Shown here: positions 17,196 through 26,177 of the stretch, piece after piece
How positions within the stretch are numbered: position 1 is the stretch's first letter
How the letters are laid out: each line of letters opens with the position of its first letter
Origin: Novacetimonas maltaceti
GTDB taxonomy: Bacteria > Pseudomonadota > Alphaproteobacteria > Acetobacterales > Acetobacteraceae
Assembly (NCBI RefSeq): GCF_002906255.1
Contig: NZ_POTC01000019.1
Coordinates: 1-57,337, forward strand
Reading direction: 5' to 3'
DNA length: 57,337 nt
Made by a program: the position numbers and the translations under genes
The notes under the pieces: generated by a model
What the model saw: the letters and a program-made list of their open reading frames with translations, nothing else
Told to the model about the DNA's origin: nothing
Databases searched by the model: none

Positions 17196-18434
17196 TCAGG
17201 AATGGCGCACCGTATCGCGCCCGCGAGCATGGCGCAGCAGGAATTCCCGCCCGACCTTGACCCGTGGCTCCCCGTCATAGGCGACGATATCCGCCGTGGC
17301 ATAGGTTTCGGACCAGCGGTCGGGAATGAACGACCCCGTGCCGATCACATCCACCGGCGCGTGCGCATCCGCCATGCTGAGGCATTTTTCCACGCTGAAG
17401 CCCGAGGAGGCGACAATGCGCACACGCGGGAATCCTGCGGCATCCAGCACCTCGCGCATGCGCCAGATCGCGGCGGCCGACACCCCTGTGCCGACAAGGT
17501 AGCGCAGTTCCTTGTCCGAGCGGTAGCGGCGGATCGTGCCCGGCGTGTTGCGTTCCAGCGCGGCATACGACCCCTGCGGGTCCAGCCCCTCCAGGAAACG
17601 CCCGCCATGCGTGTCGAGACGCACGCTCAGCCGTCCCTCCGCCGCAAGGTCGGGGAAGCGGCGGCATACCTCCAGCGCGTCCGTCAGTTCGCGGCCGAAG
17701 TAATCCACCAGCACCACAAGGTCCGAATCGGGATAGACGGTGTGGAACATCTCCGCCGCGCGCAGGGTGGACCCGGCATAGCCGATCAGCGCATGCGGCA
17801 TGGTGCCAAGGCCGAAGGCGGTGTCGAAATACGGCGCCGTTGCGTCATTGGCGCCCCCGATGAAGCCCACCGCCCCTTCGGCCTGTGCCGCGCGACTGCC
17901 GACCGACGCGCCATAGGCCATCTGGACCTGCATTTCATATCCGGCGCAATGCCGCGCCTCCATCGCCATGAAGCGCACGTTCGGCAGCGCCAGCGCCATC
18001 TGGTACGCATTGTGCGCGGCCACGCAGACCGGCCCCAACTGCTGCAGCAGCAGGGTCTCAAGGTCCGCAAGGTGGGCGAACGACCCCGTGACATAGGCCA
18101 GCGGTTCACCCGCCCCCACCCACGTCCCTTCGGGGAACATCACGTCGCATGTCACGCTGATGCCACGTGCCTGCGCCACCCGCGCCAGCCAGTCGACCAT
18201 CAGGCGCGGGGCGGAGACGACCGGCCGGCGCAGGAACAGCGCATAGGTGACCGTGCAGTCCCCGAAATGAGTGACGATTTCACAGGTGCGGTTGAAATAG
18301 GCATCGGTGCGCGCCGCGATGGCCGCATCGTCGGGCACCCCGTAAAGGGGGGAAGAACATGCCCCGCCCGTCAGGTCGCCTTCCTCCGCGTGGGCCTGCC
18401 CCGGTGAAGACGCATCATGGTCGGGTCTGGACAT
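17196..18434 (-). CDS. pncB: Nicotinate phosphoribosyltransferase
   Basis: A 412-residue enzyme of NAD salvage that joins nicotinate to PRPP. The family core is visible: AARTDAYFNRT near the N-terminus (about 40-51), EGTWVGAGEPLAYVTG, a Glu/His-bearing EARHCAGYEMQVQMAYGASVGSRAA region, and the phosphate-binding C-terminal part VRIVASSGFSVEK...VDVIGTGSFI. The first 35 residues are a low-complexity extension (DHDASSPGQAHAEEGD) and may not be part of the fold, so the start is less certain. It lies 38 nt after the DAHP synthase gene on the same strand and is probably co-transcribed with it. Confidence 0.92.
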   Translation of the reverse strand: MSRPDHDASSPGQAHAEEGDLTGGACSSPLYGVPDDAAIAARTDAYFNRTCEIVTHFGDCTVTYALFLRRPVVSAPRLMVDWLARVAQARGISVTCDVMFPEGTWVGAGEPLAYVTGSFAHLADLETLLLQQLGPVCVAAHNAYQMALALPNVRFMAMEARHCAGYEMQVQMAYGASVGSRAAQAEGAVGFIGGANDATAPYFDTAFGLGTMPHALIGYAGSTLRAAEMFHTVYPDSDLVVLVDYFGRELTDALEVCRRFPDLAAEGRLSVRLDTHGGRFLEGLDPQGSYAALERNTPGTIRRYRSDKELRYLVGTGVSAAAIWRMREVLDAAGFPRVRIVASSGFSVEKCLSMADAHAPVDVIGTGSFIPDRWSETYATADIVAYDGEPRVKVGREFLLRHARGRDTVRHS

Positions 18435-18472
18435 GTTTCCTCCGTCACTACCGCCCGTCTCTGGCGACGGAC

Positions 18473-19876
18473 CTACTTTTCCCCGCCGGGTACGTGGTGC
18501 TTGCGGGTCTTGAGTTCCTCCGCCAGGCGGAACGCCATTTCCAGCGACTGCTCGGCATTCAGGCGCGGGTCGCAGAAGGTCTCGTACCGCTCGCCCAGGT
18601 CATCCTCGGTCAGGCACTGCGCGCCGCCGATGCACTCCGTCACGTTCTGCCCGGTCATTTCGAAATGCACGCCGCCAGGGAAACCGCCCTCGGCCTCGAA
18701 CACGTCGAAAAAGCCCTTCACTTCCGCAAGGATCGCGTCGAACGAGCGGGTCTTTACCCCATTCGTGGTCGAACTGGTATTGCCGTGCATGGGATCGCAC
18801 AGCCATGTGACCGTCCGGCCCGTGCCCTGCACCTTGCGCAGCAGCTGCGGCAGGTGGTCGCGCACCTTCGTCGCCCCCATGCGCGAAATGAGCGAGATGC
18901 GCCCGGCCTCGTCCGTGGGGTTGAGGATGTCGAGCAGCCGCTCAAGGTCCTCGATGGTCGTGGTGGGGCCGACCTTGATGCCGATCGGGTTGCGCACGCC
19001 ACGCAGGAATTCCACATGCGCGCCATCGGGCTGGCGCGTGCGATCGCCGATCCACACGAAATGCGCGGAACAGTCGTACCATTCCCCCGATGTCGAATCG
19101 ATGCGCGTCATCGCCTGCTCGTATCCCAGCAGCAGCGCCTCGTGCGAGGTGTAGAACTCCGTCTCGTCCAGTTGCGGCGTGGAGGCGGTCGTCAGGCCAC
19201 AGGCCGCCATGAAGTCCAGCGTCTCGCCAATGCGTTCGGCCAGCAGGCCATAGCGCTGCGCCATGGCGGAGCGTTCGACGAAGCCGAGGTTCCAGCGATG
19301 CACCTCATGCAGGTTGGCATAGCCGCCGCCCGCGAACGCGCGCAGCAGGTTCATGGTGCCGGCCGACTGGAAATAGCCGGTTTCCATGCGCAGCGGGTCG
19401 GGCACGCGCGATTCGGCGGTGAAGGCCGCGCCGTTGATGTTGTCGCCGCGATAGGACGGCAGCGTCACGCCATCACGCGTTTCCGTGTCGGAGGAGCGCG
19501 GCTTGGCATACTGCCCGGCCATGCGGCCAAGCTTGATGACCGGCACCTTGGCACCGAACGTCAGCACGACGGCCATCTGCAGCAGCACGCGGAAGGTGTC
19601 GCGCACGATGTCGGCCGTGAATTCGCTGAAGCTTTCGGCGCATGCGCCGCCCTGCAGCACGAACGCCCCGCCCCGCGCGGCCTGCGCCAGATGGGATTTC
19701 AGGCGCCGTGCCTCCCCCGCGAACACCAGCGGCGGATAGCGGCGCAGCCGTTCCTCCACCGCCTCCACCGCTGCGGGATCGGGATAGGTCGGCACCTGCC
19801 TGATGGGAAACGACCGCCAGCTTCCGGGCGTCCAGTTCTGCCGCGCGGAGCTGTTTTTCATGTGCGTCGCACTCAT
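18473..19876 (-). CDS. aroG: 3-deoxy-7-phosphoheptulonate (DAHP) synthase, class II
   Basis: A 467-residue class II (plant/Mycobacterium-type, PF01474) DAHP synthase, the entry enzyme of aromatic amino acid biosynthesis from PEP and erythrose 4-phosphate. Typical elements are WTPGSWR near the N-terminus, the metal-ligand Cys in [10 protein letters not shown] (C79), [33 protein letters not shown] and [15 protein letters not shown]. The start at 19876 is supported by AGGA 8 nt upstream. The frame stays open 240 nt further upstream, but that extension is low quality and out of family. A promoter-like TATAAT and a terminator-like hairpin precede the gene (listed separately), suggesting a leader. 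Confidence 0.96.
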   Translation of the reverse strand: MSATHMKNSSARQNWTPGSWRSFPIRQVPTYPDPAAVEAVEERLRRYPPLVFAGEARRLKSHLAQAARGGAFVLQGGACAESFSEFTADIVRDTFRVLLQMAVVLTFGAKVPVIKLGRMAGQYAKPRSSDTETRDGVTLPSYRGDNINGAAFTAESRVPDPLRMETGYFQSAGTMNLLRAFAGGGYANLHEVHRWNLGFVERSAMAQRYGLLAERIGETLDFMAACGLTTASTPQLDETEFYTSHEALLLGYEQAMTRIDSTSGEWYDCSAHFVWIGDRTRQPDGAHVEFLRGVRNPIGIKVGPTTTIEDLERLLDILNPTDEAGRISLISRMGATKVRDHLPQLLRKVQGTGRTVTWLCDPMHGNTSSTTNGVKTRSFDAILAEVKGFFDVFEAEGGFPGGVHFEMTGQNVTECIGGAQCLTEDDLGERYETFCDPRLNAEQSLEMAFRLAEELKTRKHHVPGGEK

Positions 19877-19973
19877 GGGTCGTGTCCTGTGTCCTCTGGT
19901 CAAAACGATATTCACCCCCGGGCGCGGACCTGCCATCCGCCTTCCTGCCCACGAGGGGGTTGCCTTTATGTCG

Positions 19974-20013
19974 AAAAAACCCCCGCTGGCAAAGCATCTT
20001 GTTATGCCGGGGG
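19974..20013 (-). terminator. Terminator-like hairpin in the leader of the DAHP synthase gene
   Basis: On the minus strand CCCCCG (20013-20008) pairs with CGGGGG (19985-19980), with a possible inner GCA/TGC extension, followed at once by six T (19979-19974). It stands about 100 nt before the DAHP synthase ATG, just downstream of a TATAAT box, so it may be an attenuator. The second arm could also pair with AACCCCC at about 19954-19960. Confidence 0.5.
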
Positions 20014-20026
20014 CACATTCGCTGTT

Positions 20027-20032
20027 ATTATA
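20027..20032 (-). promoter_or_regulatory. Perfect TATAAT, candidate -10 box for the DAHP synthase gene
   Basis: TATAAT on the minus strand, 151 nt before the ATG. No convincing -35 hexamer is found at 16-18 nt, which lowers confidence. Confidence 0.35.
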
Positions 20033-20211
20033 TGTCCCGCATGGCGTTGCCGGAGCGCCACAGCAGGCGGCCCAATGCAGCATTGGCGGTCGCATTATCG
20101 CCCGGTTCGTTCCATATGACACATCAACATGGATGGCCTGCTGCCATGCGCCTTACGCCGCGTGGCGGGAATTGGCATTGTAGAAGGCCGTAAGCGGAAG
20201 GAAACCGAACC

Positions 20212-20565
20212 ATGCTCATGTCGCGTGGAAAACTCATGACAGCACTCGCCGCGGGGCTGTGCCTGTTCAGCGTCAGCGCCAACGCTGCCCCCCCGGGCTC
20301 ATCGGACCAGGATTCAGGTTCGGATAACAGCGAGGACCGCATGACCGTCCATGGTCAGCGCAACCGCCTGCCCCCCGGTTACCAGGATGCGCCGTCAATG
20401 GAACTGAACCATGGTCCCGATCCCGACCATGCCGAACATGTCCACCGCGATTCCGTGACCGGCACCGACCTGTCGCGCTTTGGCTCGTCCTATCAGGCCA
20501 GCGGCATCAATGGCGACGGACAGCTTGGCGATTCCACCGGCAATGGCTGGGTCGCGCCGCGCTGA
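20212..20565 (+). CDS. Small secreted protein of unknown function
   Basis: A 117-residue protein with a clear signal peptide: MLMSRGKL, a hydrophobic LMTALAAGLCLFSV core and a SANA-A cleavage region near residue 25. The mature part of about 90 residues is hydrophilic, rich in Gly, Ser, Asp, His and Pro (SDQDSGSDNSED, NHGPDPDHAEHVH), with no Cys and no obvious fold, so it is probably disordered and periplasmic or extracellular. The His/Asp pairs could bind metal, but that is speculation. GGAAGGAAAC precedes the start; a second Met at position 3 is an alternative. No family is recognised. Confidence 0.65.
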   Translation: MLMSRGKLMTALAAGLCLFSVSANAAPPGSSDQDSGSDNSEDRMTVHGQRNRLPPGYQDAPSMELNHGPDPDHAEHVHRDSVTGTDLSRFGSSYQASGINGDGQLGDSTGNGWVAPR

Positions 20566-20657
20566 TTTTTTCTTCCCTGTCCGTCAGGCCATCGGGGCCG
20601 GACGGACTTGGGGAACCTGAAAAAGAGCGCCCTGACGCCACCGGGAAACTCGTTTCA

Positions 20658-20736
20658 GAAGTTTCTGGTGAAGCTTTTTCCAAAAAGCTTCGAAAAACGC
20701 TGCCTTTTTAAAAAAGGCAGCACCCAAAAACTTTTA
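20658..20736. repeat. Family A palindromic repeat, copy 4
   Basis: About 79 bp between two convergent genes (the small secreted protein and gor). AAGTTTCTGGTG and CACCCAAAAACTTTT are the inverted ends. The AAGCTT palindrome (20670-20691) comes first, then a GCTGCCTTTTT/AAAAAGGCAGC hairpin (20699-20721). Confidence 0.88.
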
Positions 20737-20746
20737 TTCTTTTTTC

Positions 20747-22147
20747 TTATTCCGCCGGGGTCTGCGGCGTTTCGCGCGTGCGGGTGCGCATGGTCACGAA
20801 TTCCTCGGCCGAGGTCGGGTGGATGCCGATCGTGCGGTCCCAGTCCTGCTTCGTCAGGCCAGCCGTCACCGCGATTGCCAGTCCCTGCATGATTTCCGGC
20901 GCGTCATCACCCAGCATGTGCGCGCCCAGCACCTTCTGGCTGGCCTGGTCCACCACCAGCTTCATCACCGTGCGCTGCGGGCTGCCGCCCAGCGTGTTGC
21001 GCATGGGACGAAACCTGCTGAGATAGACATCCACCGCGCCCTGACGGGCGGCCTCCTCCTCCGTCAGGCCCACGCTGGAGACGGGCGGGGAGAAGAACAC
21101 GGCCTTGGGTGTCGTGGCGAACGACCATTCGCGCACATGGTCCGCGAACAGGTAATCGGCAAGGATATGCCCTTCCGCGATGGCGACTGGCGTCAGGTTG
21201 AGCCGGTTGGTCACGTCCCCGATGGCATAGATCCCCTCCACCGAGGTCTGGCTGTGGCGGTCCACGGCGATTCGCCCGCCAGAGACCGTTTTCACGCCCA
21301 CTTCCTCAAGCCCGAGCTGGGCGATTTTCGGACGCCGCCCGGTGGCGAAGAAGACGCAGTCCGTCTCGACCGGTTCCCCATGGTTGAGGGTCACGACAAA
21401 ACTGCCATCCTGCCTGCGCTCGATCGCGGTGGGCGTGGTGCCACGATGCTGGCGGATGCCCCGCAGGTCGATCGCTTCATGCAGGGCGGCGCGCAGGTCG
21501 GCATCGAAACCGCGCAGCGGCTGGTGCGGGCGGTAGACAAGGTCAACCGTGGAGCCAAGCCCCGCGAAGATCCCCGCGAATTCCACACCGATATACCCGC
21601 CGCCAACGATGCAGACCCGTTCGGGCCGCTGCGGCAGGTGGAACGCCTGATCGGACGTGATGGCATGTTCGATGCCGGGGATATCGGGCACGAAGGGCGT
21701 CGATCCGACGGCGATCACGATCCGCCGGGCCGTGACGCGGCGGGGCGCGGCCTGCGGGTCCAGGGCCGATGGCCCGATGGACAGGGTGTGCGCGTCCTCC
21801 AGCCGGGCATGGCCGGTAAACAGCCGCACCCCGGCCTTTTCCAGCATGGAGACATAGATGCCGTTGAGGCGCGAGATCTCGCGGTCCTTGGCGGCGATCA
21901 GCGCGGCCCAGTCATGGTGCCCGCGCTGCGTGTCCCAGCCAAAGCCGTGGCTGTCATCGACGTCGGCGCCATATTCGCTGGCCTGCACCATCAGCTTCTT
22001 GGGCACGCAGCCAAGGTTGACGCAGGTGCCGCCCCAATGGCTGCTTTCGGCCACGCCGACACGCGCGCCATGCGACGCCGCGACACGCGCGCACCGCACC
22101 CCGCCGGAGCCTGCGCCAATCACAAACAGATCAAAATCATATGCCAT
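20747..22147 (-). CDS. gor: Glutathione reductase-like FAD-dependent disulfide oxidoreductase
   Basis: A 466-residue class I pyridine nucleotide-disulfide oxidoreductase. It has the FAD-binding DLFVIGAGSGGVR, the redox-active GGTCVNLGCVPKK (C42/C47), the NADPH-binding VGGGYIGVEFAGIFAGLG, the second FAD motif GIYAIGDVTN and the C-terminal GIHPTSAEEFVTM with the catalytic His/Glu. The pattern fits glutathione reductase, which keeps glutathione reduced in the cytosol. A related thiol reductase cannot be fully excluded. The frame stays open upstream into the family A repeat at 22193-22276, which translates as FLKKASPKTF-like sequence; that extension is an artefact and the true start is ATG 22147, where the family sequence begins (MAYDFDL). 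Confidence 0.93.
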   Translation of the reverse strand: MAYDFDLFVIGAGSGGVRCARVAASHGARVGVAESSHWGGTCVNLGCVPKKLMVQASEYGADVDDSHGFGWDTQRGHHDWAALIAAKDREISRLNGIYVSMLEKAGVRLFTGHARLEDAHTLSIGPSALDPQAAPRRVTARRIVIAVGSTPFVPDIPGIEHAITSDQAFHLPQRPERVCIVGGGYIGVEFAGIFAGLGSTVDLVYRPHQPLRGFDADLRAALHEAIDLRGIRQHRGTTPTAIERRQDGSFVVTLNHGEPVETDCVFFATGRRPKIAQLGLEEVGVKTVSGGRIAVDRHSQTSVEGIYAIGDVTNRLNLTPVAIAEGHILADYLFADHVREWSFATTPKAVFFSPPVSSVGLTEEEAARQGAVDVYLSRFRPMRNTLGGSPQRTVMKLVVDQASQKVLGAHMLGDDAPEIMQGLAIAVTAGLTKQDWDRTIGIHPTSAEEFVTMRTRTRETPQTPAE

Positions 22148-22192
22148 GGAAGTGCTGCACCCTGCTGGAAAAAGGCCGTGCAAGAAACGTGA

Positions 22193-22276
22193 AAAAGTTT
22201 TTGGTGAAGCTTTTTTCAAAAAGCTTCGAAAGACGTCGCCTTTTTCGATCAAAAGGCGACACCAAAAAAACTTTTA
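22193..22276. repeat. Family A palindromic repeat, copy 5
   Basis: The best-preserved copy, 84 bp. Ends AAAAGTTTTTGGTG and CACCAAAAAAACTTTT are inverted. The AAGCTT palindrome is at about 22206-22227, and GTCGCCTTTT pairs with AAAAGGCGAC (22235-22260). It lies between fpr and gor, both on the minus strand: after the fpr stop and before the gor start. Confidence 0.9.
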
Positions 22277-22397
22277 TTTTTATCAAGAGACTGTTCAAAA
22301 ACAGTCTCTTATGGCCGGATGCGCAACATCAGCACATCCGACAGGCCGCAACCGCCTCCCCCACGCACCGGAAGAGTAGGTCGCGGCCACCATTCAA

Positions 22398-23276
22398 TCA
22401 GCGCTCCGCGAACGCCTTTTCAACGACATAGGCACCGGGCCTGGAATTGTTGCCCTCGTCAAAGCCACGCGCCTGGAGCATCTTTTCCGTATCGGCCAGC
22501 ATCTCCGGCGAACCGCAGATCATGACACGGTCATGCTCGGGGTCGAGTTCAGGGATGTTGAGATCCTTGAAGATCTTGCCCGTCTCGATCAGCTTGGTGA
22601 TGCGGTCGGTCACGGCGAACGGCTCACGCGTCACGGCGGGGTAGTAGAGCAGCTTGCCCGACACGTCCTCGCCCAGGAACTCATGGTGCGGCAGTTCGTG
22701 GCGAATGTGGTTGGAATAGGCCAGTTCGCCGGAAATGCGGACCGTGTGGCTCAGGATCACATGGTCATAGCGTTCATAGCATTCCGGGTCCTTGATCAGG
22801 CTCATGAACGGGGCAAGGCCCGTGCCCGTGGACAGGAAATACAGGTTGCGGCCCGGACGCAGGTTATCAAGCAGCAGGGTGCCCACCGGCTTGCGCCCGA
22901 TCAGGACCTTGTCGCCCACCTTCACATGGCGCAGGCGCGAGGTCAGCGGGCCATCAGGCACGGCGATGGACAGGAATTCGAGGTTGTCCTCGTAATTCGC
23001 GCTGGCGATGCTGTAGGCACGCAGCAGCGGCTTGCCCTCGACCTCGATGCCGATCATCGTGAACTGCCCGTTCTCGAAACGAAGCGCGGGGTCACGCGTT
23101 GTGGTGAAGGAAAACAGGCGATCGGTCCAGTGATGGACCGTCAGCACCGTTTCCGCGTTCAGGTGGCCATATTCCTTGACCGGCGGGGCAAGGTGGTAAA
23201 CCCCCGGCTGCCCCTCCACCGGCGCCAGACCGGACGGGACTGCATCAGCGGCGGGCGTGATCAACGTATCCGACAT
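22398..23276 (-). CDS. fpr: Ferredoxin--NADP+ reductase
   Basis: A 292-residue FAD enzyme that moves electrons between NADPH and ferredoxin/flavodoxin. The FAD-binding RAYSIAS motif (86-92), the pyrophosphate-binding GTGLAPFMSL, the VMICGSPEM NADP segment and the C-terminal YVVEKAFAER tail mark bacterial subclass I/II reductases. The first 35 residues are an extra leader compared with E. coli Fpr. The start at 23276 is where the family sequence begins; GGGAG lies 12 nt upstream, rather far. The minus-strand frame stays open far beyond this ATG, antisense to the helicase gene, but that part is a shadow. It is divergent from the SUV3-like helicase gene. Confidence 0.95.
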   Translation of the reverse strand: MSDTLITPAADAVPSGLAPVEGQPGVYHLAPPVKEYGHLNAETVLTVHHWTDRLFSFTTTRDPALRFENGQFTMIGIEVEGKPLLRAYSIASANYEDNLEFLSIAVPDGPLTSRLRHVKVGDKVLIGRKPVGTLLLDNLRPGRNLYFLSTGTGLAPFMSLIKDPECYERYDHVILSHTVRISGELAYSNHIRHELPHHEFLGEDVSGKLLYYPAVTREPFAVTDRITKLIETGKIFKDLNIPELDPEHDRVMICGSPEMLADTEKMLQARGFDEGNNSRPGAYVVEKAFAER

Positions 23277-23564
23277 AAGGTCATTATTCTCCCGACTGAC
23301 GCGGACGCGCGCCAGGTTCCCCTGACATATGCGTCCGGCGACAATTTTTCCAAGGCGGGAATGTTTAGGCATCTGGCGCGTGGTATTCCAGCATAAACCT
23401 GCATAAATCGCACCGCAGGAGGCAGAATTGCGTCTGATGCGACCCGGATGTGCCCGTATGGTGTGGAATTCCCGCGCCATCATACGGGCCGGGGCACGAA
23501 TTCGCGGCCATGTTGCGCGTGCGCGACATTGTCGTGCGCGTGCGAATGACGCACATAGGCAGAC

Positions 23565-26009
23565 ATGACATCTGATCTTCCCGCCCGTGCGGCGCCTGCC
23601 CTGATCGCCATGGATGCGGCCATCGCGGCCACCGGCCTGAATGTGGAAACCCGCGAACGCCAGAAGCTGGAGCGCATCATCGCGCGCCTGCTGCAGCCGG
23701 GTGCGGAACATATCGACGCGGCCACGTTCCGCGCGGCGCTGTGCACGCTGCGGCGCAAGCCATGGGGGTCGCGCCTGATGGACATGACCCGCCGGGCGGG
23801 ACAGGTCTGGATCACCCGCGCGGATGCCGAAAGCGCCGCCACGACGCTGGACGATCCCGAACCCGACGATGCCCGCCTGCTGGCGGCGCTGCGCCCGGTG
23901 ATCCGCGCGCGCCTGCGCGAACAGGGCGACAGCGCGCAGGCGGCGGTGGACAATGTGCGCACCGACCTGTTCGACGGGACGGGCCGCGTACTGGCGGCGG
24001 CCGAGTTGCGCACGCTTGCCCTTGCGGCGGCGGATGCGTTCGACCTGCCCGATGCCGAGGCCTTTGCCCGGCAGGTGGAGGACGCCGACAGCCGCACCCG
24101 CAACCGGCGCGAGGAAATCGAGCAGACCGCCCGCGCCCGCCGCAAGGAAGAGGTCCAGCGCCTGCGGGAGTGGGAGACGAAGCTTGTCCCCTTTGCCGAG
24201 GTACCGGGCCTGCTGCGCTGCTCCCACCGCGAGGCGCTGCGCTGGATCGCGGAAAAACGCCTGCCGGTCGCACGCCGCGTGCCGCAGAAGGATGGGCAGG
24301 AACGCTGGGAATTCGACCCCGCCGAACTGATTTCCCTGCGCCCGCAGGTGCAGGCATGGCGGCAGGAACGCCCAGACCGCGGCACGCCCGTGCCGCTTGC
24401 CCCCGACATGGGCGACCGGCGCGTGGGCAATGCCGTGATCGCGCAGGTCGCAGCGCTTGACCGCTATGCCGCGCATTTCACCACCGCCCGCGCGCTCAAG
24501 CGCCGCATCACGCTGGTCACCGGCCCGACCAACAGCGGCAAGTCGCACACCGCGCTTGATGCGCTGGCACGGGCCGAAAGCGGGCTGGCGCTCGCCCCGC
24601 TGCGGCTGCTGGCGCATGAATTCCGCGAATCCCTGACCGCGCGCGGCGTGCCCACCTCCCTCGCCACGGGGGAGGAACGGATCGACGTCCCCGGCAGCCG
24701 CCACCTTGCCGCCACGGTGGAGATGTGCCCGCTGAACAACCCCGTCGATGTCGCCATCATCGACGAGGCCCAGATGCTGACCGATCCCGACCGTGGGGCG
24801 GCATGGACGGCGGCGATCATGGGAGCGCCCGCGCGTCACCTGTTCATACTTGGCGCGCCGGACTGCATCCCCATGGTCCGGCGCATCGCCGAACTGTGCG
24901 GCGACCCGGTGGACGAGATACATCTGGAGCGCAAAAGCCCGCTGGTCGCCGCCGACACGCCCGTGCGCATCCAGGACCTGCAGCCGCATGACGCGCTGAT
25001 TGCATTTTCCCGGCGCGAGGTGCTGGACCTGCGCGCGCTGCTGCTGGCGCATGGCAAGCGGGTGGCTGTCGTCTATGGCGCGCTCAGCCCCGAAGTCCGC
25101 CGGGCGGAGGCCCAGCGCTTCAACCGGGGCGAGGCCGATATCCTGATCGCGACGGACGCGATCGGCATGGGCCTGAACCTGACCATCCGCCGCGTGATCT
25201 TCGCCGCCCTGCGCAAGTTCGACGGCACGCAGACGCGCGACCTCAATGCGCAGGAAGTCAAGCAGATCGGCGGTCGCGCCGGACGCTTCGGCAAGCATGA
25301 AAAGGGTGTCGTCGCAGTGCTCGAAGGCGTGGGCAGCCCATCCTTCATCCATGCGATGCTCGCCGCCCCTCCCGCCCGCCTGGACGACCTGCGCCCGCAG
25401 GTGCAGCCCGACGCGGACATCGTGCAGGCGGTGGCCGCCGAAATCGGCTCCGACAGCCTGTTCGGCGTGCTGGTGCGCATCCGCCGCGCCGTGCTGCGCC
25501 GTGATGACCCGAATTACCGGCTGGCCAACATGGAACAGGCCTTCGCCATCGCGACTGCTCTTGAAGGGGTGGAAGGGCTGACGCTGGCACAGCGCTGGGT
25601 CTATGCCATGTGCCCGGTCGATGACCGCGACAATGGCATACAGCGCCTGGTGGGCTGGGCCGCCGACCATGCGGCGGGCCATGCCGTGCCGCCGCCGGGC
25701 ACCGGCCGCCTGCCGCCTGCCGAACGGGCGGAACGCAGCGAACTGGAACGCGCGGAAAAACGGCACAAGCGACTGGTGGCATGGCGGTGGCTGGCGCTGC
25801 GCTTCCCCGATGCCTATCCCGACCGCGAGAATGCGGAAATCGCGACCACGCGCCTCAATGACTGGATCGAGGACGTCCTGCGCCAGCAGAGCACACGCAC
25901 GCGCGCCGAAATGCCGCAGATGTCCCCGCGCCGCCGCAACCATGACCGCATGGATCGCAATTCCCGCACCGACGACCGGCCGCGTGGCAGGCCCCGACGC
26001 AGGAAATGA
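23565..26009 (+). CDS. SUV3-like superfamily 2 RNA helicase
   Basis: An 814-residue helicase resembling mitochondrial SUV3, which unwinds RNA in degradosomes; alphaproteobacteria keep homologues. Motif I is GPTNSGKS (320-327), motif II DEAQ (400-403), motif V ATDAIGMGLNL (529-539) and motif VI QIGGRAGRFG (567-576). DEAQ rather than DEAD and the QIGGRAGR form are characteristic of SUV3. The N-terminal 200 residues are helical and end in a highly charged stretch (about 178-205). Residues 207-260 look like a small excisionase/MerR-type helix-turn-helix. The tail (from about 785) is basic and Arg-rich, suited to RNA binding. Family B repeats follow. Confidence 0.9.
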   Translation: MTSDLPARAAPALIAMDAAIAATGLNVETRERQKLERIIARLLQPGAEHIDAATFRAALCTLRRKPWGSRLMDMTRRAGQVWITRADAESAATTLDDPEPDDARLLAALRPVIRARLREQGDSAQAAVDNVRTDLFDGTGRVLAAAELRTLALAAADAFDLPDAEAFARQVEDADSRTRNRREEIEQTARARRKEEVQRLREWETKLVPFAEVPGLLRCSHREALRWIAEKRLPVARRVPQKDGQERWEFDPAELISLRPQVQAWRQERPDRGTPVPLAPDMGDRRVGNAVIAQVAALDRYAAHFTTARALKRRITLVTGPTNSGKSHTALDALARAESGLALAPLRLLAHEFRESLTARGVPTSLATGEERIDVPGSRHLAATVEMCPLNNPVDVAIIDEAQMLTDPDRGAAWTAAIMGAPARHLFILGAPDCIPMVRRIAELCGDPVDEIHLERKSPLVAADTPVRIQDLQPHDALIAFSRREVLDLRALLLAHGKRVAVVYGALSPEVRRAEAQRFNRGEADILIATDAIGMGLNLTIRRVIFAALRKFDGTQTRDLNAQEVKQIGGRAGRFGKHEKGVVAVLEGVGSPSFIHAMLAAPPARLDDLRPQVQPDADIVQAVAAEIGSDSLFGVLVRIRRAVLRRDDPNYRLANMEQAFAIATALEGVEGLTLAQRWVYAMCPVDDRDNGIQRLVGWAADHAAGHAVPPPGTGRLPPAERAERSELERAEKRHKRLVAWRWLALRFPDAYPDRENAEIATTRLNDWIEDVLRQQSTRTRAEMPQMSPRRRNHDRMDRNSRTDDRPRGRPRRRK

Positions 26010-26041
26010 GCGTCACTGCGTCACGCCATCGGCGCATGCAA

Positions 26042-26160
26042 CATCCGGGCTCTGCCCGGACCCGGCAGGGATCACGATCCCTGCACCCTGATTCGTTCAG
26101 AAGTCATGGTTTCCAAAGGGCAATGCCCTTTGGTGGGGGTTCGGGGGCAACGCCCCTGAG
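26042..26160. repeat. Family B multi-hairpin repeat, copy 1
   Basis: About 118 bp after the helicase stop. It contains in order CCGGGC/GCCCGG, GCAGGGATC/GATCCCTGC, CCAAAGGGC/GCCCTTTGG and GGGGGC/GCCCCT hairpins. Between the second and third lies a CAGAAGTCATGGTTT segment shared by all copies. Confidence 0.85.
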
Positions 26161-26177
26161 ACAGTCAGCGCATGGAG

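Larger units (their letters stand above)
19877..20211. other. Divergent intergenic region (DAHP synthase / small secreted protein)
   Basis: Holds the candidate leader elements of the minus-strand DAHP synthase gene (19974-20032). In the right-hand third it holds the upstream region of the plus-strand secreted-protein gene, including GGAAGG 11 nt before its ATG. No credible gene is present; small open frames here have no recognisable features. Confidence 0.5.

Noticed and set aside
20579-20607. Rho-independent terminator after the small secreted protein gene
   Set aside because: A good stem exists (GTCCGTC/GACGGAC with GGCC/GGCC), but no T-run follows on either strand.
23277-25943. Very long minus-strand open frame continuing from fpr, antisense to the helicase gene
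   Set aside because: The translation is Arg/Ala/Gln/His-rich with no family features, while the opposite strand encodes a full set of helicase motifs. It is a codon-bias shadow typical of GC-rich DNA.
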